From Lineus longissimus (taxonomy: Eukaryota > Nemertea > Pilidiophora > Heteronemertea > Lineidae), in NCBI RefSeq assembly GCF_910592395.1, contig NC_088308.1:25187501-25251500 (forward strand): DNA of 64,000 bases, given 5' to 3'. The first letter of the stretch is position 1, and every line of letters begins with the position of its first letter. Made by a program: the position numbers and the translations under genes. Below, piece by piece: positions 56,207 to 64,000 of the stretch. The notes beneath the pieces were generated by a model, which was given only the letters and a program-made list of their open reading frames with translations, was not told the origin of the DNA and did no database searches.

Positions 56207-57396
56207 GCTTAGATTGTTGAGAAACGACGAGCATGACTATTTAAAGAGAGACTATAGGCGATGCCAGGTAGGTCAGATTATGTTACACAAAATCGCCGAA
56301 AGGGGCCTCTCCCTTTATCATACTGCATTGACCTATTCCCGCTTGTTTGAAGAATACATATCGCTGAATCAAACACGACCAACGACCGCATAATTGTCAC
56401 CCGCAGACTACCAATTTGATCCCCAGCTCCTGCCTTTAGTACCCCTTTAAGGCAACACCAGCACGATCTGGCTATGACAAACCCGGACACAGCAAAGTTC
56501 GTTGTACAGGCGATCTACACAAACACCTCAGACATCCCTGTCGATCATCTCGCTGCTTTGTCCGGGAACCAACCCTGATGCATCTGAGCTAAAAATTGCA
56601 AAATGATACGACTCATAAAATTTCTAAATAAATCAATGGGTTCTATTTCAATGTAATGGAAATATATTATATGAATAGATTTGACTATTTCCGTAATGAC
56701 TTTGTGTGACGTCAAAGGGGCAAAGTACTTTTTATTGCCCCCACACATGACGTCGTTCGTTCGAGTTTGTTAAGTTCGGGTTCAGGGGTTTCCTTCAAGA
56801 TAACGATGATAATGATATTAACGAATCTCTTGTTTTAAACCATAAATGAACATATTTCAATTGATTTATTTCGTCCAATGAATTACCTTTTGAAACAATT
56901 ACAAACCAAAGTAATTGTTTCAAAAAGTGTATATCTGGATTTTTGGAGGAAATTAGTCAAATCAGTTCATCTAGGGTTTGAAACAATCAGCGTTATTTCA
57001 GAAGAAAATTGGTAAACAGTTATTCCTACACTGGCCCCTCACACAATCGAGCATATATAGTGTTGTTTATCAAACTGGTGCACGAATTGAAATGTGCCGA
57101 TTATAGTGGAGTTTTCATGATTTAGAACAAAAGCTGAATCATTTTATCAATCATTCAGGGAAGAAGACTCCTCCTTTAATAGCAGCGTTGAGTGATTACA
57201 CAGCGTACCTCGCTGCCCCTAATTTCGCGACAGATCAAGCCGACGCCTCATCACCAACAACGGTCACCCATAGAAACGTGCTGGCGCAAGTGACCAGCGA
57301 CTTGATTTGAGTTGTGATGAGGTTTGAGGAATATACGTTTCGGAAATAGCCATTGTTACGGAAAGTTAGTTTGTTTTGGAGCCTTGGAGATTCAAG
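56207..57396. other. Gap between GPCR 5 (minus) and GRL locus (plus)
   Basis: Divergent promoter region. It contains a full CRE-type palindrome TGACGTCA at 56707-56714, a perfect 15-bp hairpin at 56888-56925, and a TATATA word near 57054. No exon recognised. Confidence 0.5.
56888..56925. repeat. Perfect 15-bp hairpin, 8-base loop
   Basis: TTTTGAAACAATTAC at 56888-56902 pairs exactly with GTAATTGTTTCAAAA at 56911-56925. Confidence 0.9.
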
Positions 57397-58422
57397 ATGG
57401 CCGCTGTACCAATGGAGATCGACACAAAAAATATGTCGGAGGACAGACAAATCCCGAAGACTGGAGTGAAAGCGATAAAGGATTACACTGGTTCTTTCCT
57501 CTATGATTCTTTGTACCCACTCTTGATGACCATGAGATTACTTGGTCTGTACAATTCAAGGCACTCCCACGAAAAATTTCGATACCTGACTCTAATAAAC
57601 TGCATTATAACAGGGGTAGTCATCCTGAACACCTTGTTGCGAATGTGCATTTCCTTCAAACATATCGACGGTTTCGGCCTTGAGCTTTTCGGAGCACTTA
57701 TTACCGTCATATGGCTGACTTGGTGTTTCTGCGGATACGTTACGTGTCTCAGGGTATGGCTTCATGAGTCGAAAGCGCCATCCTACTTCATGAGTTTCGA
57801 AGTAGTTCTCAATTCATGTGAGCACTATCATGAGTGCTTCAGGTTGATTTTACGGCGACGCGCATGGGTTTTAATCGGAATCGGCATCGCGTATATTGCT
57901 GTAAACTTCGTGTTCTTTTTCAATCTCCTTTTCTCGTCAGAAGTGATGGCCGGCATGAAAAACCCGCAAGAAATTTACAACTCGTTCCCGCAATGGGGAA
58001 AAACTTTTACCGACGCGTTGATAACTATCGGTCAAGTACACATCTCTGCAGCGTGGATATTCCCCGCTTTCTTCGTACATTGCATTTCTTACGCGCTGAT
58101 ACTCGAACTTCAGTGCTTCAACAAAGCTTTGAGTGCAGAAATAACAGACGACGGGGAATTCAAGGGAGATTTGGAGAAGTATAGAGTCCGCCATCAGGTG
58201 GTTGCACGATTGATTGAAAAGGCAGACGAATTGTTGAGTTTCCAAGTTTCCATAACCCTGGCATGTTCTTTAAGTCTTCTAATCTTTCTCCTTTATTCTG
58301 TTCTATGGGATTCTTCGATTTCGACTAATCCTTTGACGATACTGGCCTACGTCTATTGGATGGTCATGAGTGTTGCATTTACGGGCCTGGTGTTGTACGA
58401 TGGAGCCAGCATTAACGAAGCC
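57397..58422 (+). CDS. Gustatory-receptor-like 7TM protein, large 5' exon A
   Basis: 342 codons from ATG at 57397 (context AAGATGG) to a donor GCC|GTGAGT at 58423. It has six hydrophobic segments. Family marks shared with exon B include LLGLYNSRHSHEK near the first TM, CLRVWLHESKAP, ISAAWIFPAFFVHCISY, LQCFNKALSAEI, GDLEKYRVRHQVVARLIEKA and the end LYDGASINEA. This is the plan of insect gustatory receptors, where TM1-6 lie on a big exon and TM7 with the TYxxxxxQF motif on short 3' exons. I find no TM7 exon before exon B, but the donor phase fits the exons at 60885 onward, so it may share them (about 428 aa). If it is not spliced, the frame reads on to a stop at 58540-58542. Confidence 0.85.
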
Positions 58423-59579
58423 GTGAGTATACAAATTAGCTCTTTTCAAATGTTCTTATTCTATCTTATACATTGTATTAGGCCTGATTCCATGAGAGTG
58501 TTTTCCCTTTGCGGTCTGCAAAGCGGTAAATTCTTTTCGTAGTATTGATAATCATGATCATCTATTTGCTGCAGCGGTTATCATTGAGGTGTATGTTGTC
58601 ATGACTGTCAATGAAATAAATCTTTGATTCTGAATAGAATGGCAAAACTTTTCGATCAGTATTAGTTTTGGTGGCGAAGGCAGTCCAAAATCCATCAGCC
58701 GAGTAGTTCCCAATGAACAGAATGTCATCATGGCTGTAAATATGGACATATTGCATCAAATTGTCACTGCATCCAGTTTAATATTTGCAGTCCCTGATGC
58801 CGCTTTCAAAGGCATGAAAGGTGATAGACCATGTCATGATGATAACCAGTGCTTGATGATGAATTTTATGTTTGCCTTTCTGGCAATTTCATGATTGCCC
58901 TTCTGTCATGAATGGATTGGGCGTGTACTGTTACGGTGGCCACGGAGTCCAACTGTCGGGCGACCAGTCAGGCGAGAGTCCCCGAACAGGGAGATGTCGC
59001 CAAAACGAGAGCTCTATACTTGCCTGGAGACCTGTCGATTGGACTACTGCCTTGTCTGGGATCCTGATCGCACTCTCGCTATTTCATTTCAAAAGAATTA
59101 TTATTTTACCATATCAGGAAACTGGGCTCATGATAGATACGGTTGCGAAGGCAATATCCAAACACCGCGTTATACCATTTTTCATCAGTTAATGGCATGC
59201 ATAACTGATAAAATGCCGAAGTAACGTTATTGTTTGGGATACATAGTACTATAACTTTGATTGTCAATATTTGTCGCGAATAGGTAATGTTGACTTTGTT
59301 TTATTAAACCCGAATGATAGTCACCGATGCGGATAATTAATGTGGTTGGCTGGGAGAAAGGTTTTTGGTCTCAAGAGATGCGAGCGCTGTGACCAATCTT
59401 GATTATATTATGTTGGGGTAGATCAGATGGTATTGGACTGTGACACAAGTAAATATAGATGATGAAACACATCAGAGGCAGTGAGAGTAACCGGTGCATC
59501 AGCCGGTGACATTTACTGAATCTTTCAGAAGATATAGACCCTATCGAAAACCAAAACCCGGAAACTAAACGCTTTCACG
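58423..59579. other. Sequence between GRL exons A and B
   Basis: Searched for short phase-0 exons with TM7 features and found none. No other gene recognised. It probably carries the promoter of the exon B transcript. Confidence 0.5.
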
Positions 59580-62237
59580 ATGCCTCTGTCAAAGATAAAT
59601 GTTGACCCTCTGTTTCAAACGGGGCCAGAAGACCTGCGTCGCAAGAAAGAAGATCAGAGGCATGCGGAATACTACACGGATACGACGACATATATCGCTA
59701 TGTTGCCCTTGCTCAATGCCATGAAACTGTTCGGACTTTATCACGGGAGGCACAGCCGGAACGGGAGCGCATGTGCATTGGTGTACAGCGCAGTGATCAG
59801 CTTCTTGTTAATGACAGCGTCGTTGAGGATGTTGCTACTTTTTGAATCTAATGAATCGTTTAGCCCGGAACTCTTCACGAAGGTGGCAGTAACGAACTGG
59901 TTTATCTTGTGCATGATCCAGGCTTTGTCCAGTTTTAGGGTATGGTATTCGAAAGACAAAGCACCTGGCTTCATGACAGATTATCACAAGTTGGTAGCGC
60001 ACTGTGAAATCAAACACGACTGCTTTGCAAGGAAGTTACGAAAGCGTGCTGTTATTGCAACATCTTTGGCCGTTTCGATTGTCGTTATCAACACATTTCT
60101 CATTGCATATTTGTTAGCCACTTCGAGAGCGATGGATTTTGTTCTGAGCCCGTTGCAGATGTTTAAAGGATACCCAAGTTGGGTGCGGTCACTTCTTACC
60201 GGCTTGGCAACAGTAAACCTCACATACACTTCAGCAGCATGGGTTTTGCCGCTGGCGTTCGGACACTGTATCAGCTACGTGGTCAGGTCGGAATTGAACT
60301 GTTTTAACAACGCATTCAGCAATCAGATCGACAGAAATGGCGCCTTTGACGGTGATTTGTCTGATTACAGAAGTCGCCACCAGGCAATTACTAGACTTGT
60401 TAAAGAGGCTGACGATCTGTTGGGGGTGCAAATATCGTGTAGCCTTATCTGTGGTTTGGCATTGGAGATATTTATGCTTTACAATACTTTATGGGATGGA
60501 AGTATTCGTCACGACTCAATGCAGTTGTTGTCATACATCTATTGGATAGCTGGCTCAGGGCTGTGTCTTGTTATCATAATCTACGATGGCGCCATGGTCA
60601 ACAGTGCAGTGAGTTCAGTTTTTGCTTCCTCAAACTTGGGGTACATGTATAGGCCTATATGGCAAATAACTTGTTACTCTAAGCAAATAATGATAATATT
60701 GATCTCTGATGAAACTCTGTTTGAACGAAATAACAGCATACAGATTTCCGTGAACTGTACGATGCGGGGTGAATGAAATATTAAATGTGATCACATCGTA
60801 AGACATTTTTCACCCAAGACGACTTTTTCTGCAGGTATTTTAGATATCTAAACTTGACGTGCTTTAACACCTTTTTCGTTTCAGGCCCACCAAAGCCTCT
60901 CGCGGCTGCATGATATAAAGTTGCAGAAGCATTCTAACATCCGGGATCTTACTGAGGTAGGTGTGATCATTTTCGCATCGCGGCCTTGACTTGTCAGGGG
61001 AACATTGAGATCCCCCGTCATTGCGCCATAGCAGTATTGTTCATTACAAACTTCGACAAAACTCCACAGAGTACTTCGTTCCCTATTTATGAGAATACGT
61101 TATTGGCGAGTTGTGCAGCTATTTTTCCACGAAATATTTATTTGCAGATAACCATTTTCCTGAACAAGCTATCTGGTCCACCCATTGGTTTGACCGCCAT
61201 TGGCTTATTCGTCATAGACAAGCCAACTATTCTAACGGTAAGTAATTTGGTATTCTTGTTGCTATAGGCCTAACTTACCAGGATTGAGTGTTGCTCACGT
61301 GCATCCCACTCTCTAACCTATCAGGATTGAGTGTTGCTCACGTGCATCCCTCTCTCTAACCTATCAGGATTGAGTGTTGCTCACGTGCATCCCTCTCTCT
61401 AACCTATCAGGATTGAGTGTTGCTCACGTGCATCCCGCTCTCTAACCTACCAGGATTGAGTGTTGCTCACGTGCATCCCGCTCTCTAACCTATCAGGATT
61501 GAGTGTTGCTCACGTGCATACCTCTCTCTAACCTATCAGGATTGAGTGTTGCTCACATGCATCCCTCTCTCTAACCTATCAGGATTGAGTGTTGCTCACG
61601 TGCATCCCGCTCTCTAACTACCAGGATTGAGTGTTGCTCACGTGCATCCCTCTCTCTAACCTATCAGGATTGAGTGTTGCTCACGTGCATCCCTCTCTCT
61701 AACCTATCAGGATTGAGTGTTGCTCACGTGCATCCCTCTCTCTAATCTATCAGGATTGAGTGTTGCTCACGTGCATCCTGTTCTCTAACCTACCAGGATT
61801 GAGTGTTGCTCACGTGCATCCCGCTCTCTAACCTATCAGGATTGAGTGTTGCTCACGTGCATCCCACTCTCTAACCTACCAGGATTGAGTGTTGCTCACG
61901 TGTATCCCTCTCTCTAACCTATTAGGATTGAGTGTTGCTCACGTGCATCCCGCTCTCTAACCTACCAGGATTGAGTGTTGCTCACGTGCATCCCTCTCTC
62001 TAACCTACATTAATAATTTTGATAAGGCAATGGTGAGCCGGAACCTTTGTGTTTTTTGTCTTCAGAAAAGGTTGCAAGACTCTATGCTGACCACTTCATC
62101 TTCCTTGAATTAAAATTTCTCAACTTCCTTTTTTTCAGGCGATCGGCATGTTCCTCACCTACTTCGTGATCGTTGTACAATTTAGGATGCCAACAAGCAC
62201 AGGAGACGACGCCAGCGCAAATGCAACATTGACATAA
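59580..62237 (+). CDS. Gustatory-receptor-like 7TM protein, exon B plus shared 3' exons
   Basis: Exons 59580-60608, 60885-60956, 61148-61237 and 62139-62237, all phase 0, about 429 aa. The body matches exon A (LFGLYHGRHSRNG; FRVWYSKDKAP; SAAWVLPLAFGHCISY; LNCFNNAFSNQ; GDLSDYRSRHQAITRLVKEA; IYDGAMVNSA). The short exons encode AHQSLSRLHDIKL, the run-up to TM7 (FLNKLSGPPIGLTAIGLFVI) and TM7 itself with TYFVIVVQFRM, which fits the TYxxxxxQF signature of insect GRs. The protein ends in a short hydrophilic tail with an N-x-T site. Insect GRs are inverted-topology ligand-gated channels; function outside insects is little known. The intron before the last exon carries a 43-bp minisatellite. Confidence 0.88.
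61280..62008. repeat. Minisatellite of 43 bp, about 17 units, with CACGTG in most units
   Basis: The unit AGGATTGAGTGTTGCTCACG followed by TGCATCCCNCTCTCTAACCT recurs every 43 bases (one unit is a base short). At least one unit has CACATG in place of CACGTG. It lies in the intron before the TM7 exon of the GRL locus. Confidence 0.95.
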
Positions 62238-63004
62238 TTGTTAAGGTGTATAATGATCTGCTGACAATGTCATAGTTGTGGTTCAGTATTGGATGCCTAC
62301 AAGCGCAGAATGTGTCAGTGCAAGTCCGAAATCTATAATTTCCACCAAAAGTTACGAAAAAATAGCCCACGAGGATCGCATTATGGTCATGTGAGATCGC
62401 CATTGCGTTTTACTTTAACCGTTCCTATGTTCATAATATTACGACCAGTTACCAACTCTGATAAAAATTGTAAATAGAATCATAAAAAATCTAATTATTT
62501 TTGTTGTTGTTGCCTATTCTGTTGCTGTCTGCCCTGGTTCACATATTAGAGGTGCGGCGAGCGACTTGCACAAAGACCGTCCTGTGTTGGATTCGATACT
62601 AAGTCACGACAGAAGAGAATTTTCGTTATGTTTTTTTGCGCACATCTCGATAAGGTTTAGGTGTGATGACCGAAATTAATACCGCACTGTAGGGTCTCTA
62701 TATACATGTACCTTTAAATCAAGACCGTCTGCTGTCTCTCAACTTCCGCACCAAACATTTGGCCAAGGCCTACATTCTCCGGGTCTTGAATTTAGTACAG
62801 AAACCCGCCACTGCGTTGTTGACAGCCATTGTCATAACCGATAGCGCCGATCGATCGACCAAGCCATACCGACAACACACTGCATATGCTTTGTACACTC
62901 TCAAATCTCTCACTAAGGAACGGCATCATCAACTATCACAGAACGTGGGAGCTTGAACCAAACCTATATTACATTGGGGTGAAAGTATTCTGTGGTATAT
63001 ATAA
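62238..63004. other. Gap between GRL locus and the SLC16-like gene
   Basis: At 62283-62324 a degenerate copy of the GRL last-exon tail occurs (TTGGATGCCTACAAGCGCAG versus TTAGGATGCCAACAAGCACA at 62182). A tRNA-like B-box word lies near 62614 (TGGATTCGATACT). No gene called. Confidence 0.45.
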
Positions 63005-63326
63005 ATGGGTAATGGAGACACAGCGGATGATGCATTTGAGGAGGCAGTGCACCTCAACCCAGCCACCAAGGAGGAGGCATCAGACGTCGAGAAGGAACCG
63101 TTGAAAACGTGCCCCGCCACCAAGAAAGCATCGGATTTCCCCGAGTCATTCCCAGAGGGAGGATATGGATGGGTTGTCGTCGTTGCATCGTTTTTTGGTT
63201 CATTCATGTTCCCACTCTGCCTGACCTATGGTCTCTTCCACGTGGTGCTGGTGGAGCAGCTCGGAAGGAGTAGAGGAGAGACTGCTTTGGTTGGATCTGT
63301 GACGTATCTATTTACTGCAGGTGCAG
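63005..63326 (+). CDS. Monocarboxylate-transporter-like protein (SLC16 family), first coding exon
   Basis: The ATG at 63005 opens a frame ending at donor GCAG|GTAAGT (63327), phase 1; later exons lie beyond the window. A hydrophilic, acidic N-terminus of about 55 residues leads into FPEGGYGWVVVVASFFGSF, the conserved SLC16 signature (D/E-GGYGWVVV) at the start of TM1. TM2 follows (LVGSVTYLFTAGA), with GLFHVVLVEQLGRSRGETAL between them. SLC16 proteins move lactate, pyruvate, thyroid hormone or other acids with or without protons; the fragment does not tell which. MGNGDT at the N-terminus fits the loose MGxxxS/T myristoylation pattern, although this is weak evidence. Confidence 0.88.
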
Positions 63327-64000
63327 GTAAGTCGATTCTGAATTACTCATCACTTGGTTCTCAATGTTATATGTTGCTCAGCGCCGAGTGGATAACCACA
63401 TATATCAAATATGTTATAGTTGCATACGGTATATGTATGCCGCAATGAGAGCTGGAATTTGGGGGAATGCACGTACAGAGGTAAAGTGAAAAAATTAAAT
63501 ATCATTGTGGCTAAAGCACAAAAAACACGCGAGCGTCGGCCTAGACTTATCTCTGACCTTAGCATAGGCCTACGGCTACGCAATCTATGCAGGCCGAATT
63601 GAAGGCTAATACTTGATGTAAGATATATAGCTTAGGTCAAGAAGTCATACAATGTGTAAATAAATAATTGTCTGTATTCAGATTATTCACATGCCTGGAA
63701 TATCAATCAATACAATATGCCTGTTTTATGTAACATAATAATACATGTAATGTAGGCCTACGTGTTATTAAACTAAACTAAAGGACATTGCATCCTTAGG
63801 ACAAGTATAGGAGGGGTACTCCCACAGCGACACTGCGAAGCACCCCTTTAGTGCGGTTGTACCCCTAAACTTCAATTCAAATGTTATGGATCTTCTCCAA
63901 ATGATAAACATGTGGATTTGGATTAGGATTTAGTCATTCTGAAGCAATAAGTTGCTGACAACTTGATGATGTTTATGTTTTTTTTGCATTCAAATTAAAC
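63327..64000 (+). other. First intron of the SLC16-like gene, cut by window end
   Basis: AT-rich sequence with no acceptor leading into a recognisable MCT exon. Confidence 0.5.

Noticed and set aside
1-64000. Viral or retrotransposon coding sequence, CRISPR arrays, tRNA and rRNA genes
   Set aside because: Looked for reverse transcriptase, integrase, capsid-like or structured RNA features and saw none I could support.

Overview
This window is metazoan nuclear DNA. Nearly every gene is split by GT-AG introns and no bacterial operon structure is visible. The gene content is typical of an invertebrate: FMRFamide-receptor-like GPCR expansion, insect-type gustatory-receptor-like (GRL) 7TM proteins, and annexins with Gly-Tyr-Pro tails. 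A marine lophotrochozoan fits best, but an ambulacrarian or other invertebrate cannot be excluded from sequence alone. I rebuilt exons by hand from splice sites, reading phase and recall of family sequences. No alignment was run.

Layout. 1-3.9 kb: 5' half of RPTOR (mTORC1 raptor), minus strand, leaving the window at base 1. 4.9-16.9 kb: a long annexin (+) with a modular low-complexity N-terminal region and two candidate first exons. 17-21 kb: intergenic, with a foldback element and a 107-bp minisatellite. 21.2-26.9 kb: a second annexin (minus), convergent with the first. 27.4-33.5 kb: collagen prolyl 4-hydroxylase alpha subunit (minus). 34.4-38.9 kb: two tandem paralogous secreted Cys-rich/Kunitz genes (minus). 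40.6-44.5 kb: DHRS11-like short-chain dehydrogenase (minus). 45.1-56.2 kb: five class A GPCR genes with single-exon coding regions (minus). Copies 1-4 are very similar, spaced about 2.5 kb apart, and have TRF in place of DRY. 57.4-62.2 kb: GRL locus (+), with two large alternative 5' exons and one visible set of three short 3' exons. 63.0 kb to the end: first coding exon of a monocarboxylate transporter (SLC16-like), continuing past the window.

The genes do not form one pathway. Three stories stand out. (i) The GRL locus looks built like Drosophila Gr28b or Gr39a, with several receptor bodies spliced to a shared TM7 tail. (ii) The GPCR array shows recent unit duplication, a mosaic fourth copy, and C-termini rewritten by a small internal duplication of the ICL3 region. 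(iii) The convergent annexin pair carries long prion-like N-terminal domains in two styles. Non-coding DNA holds several foldback elements, minisatellites and a dispersed element shared between the P4HA intron and the GPCR units.
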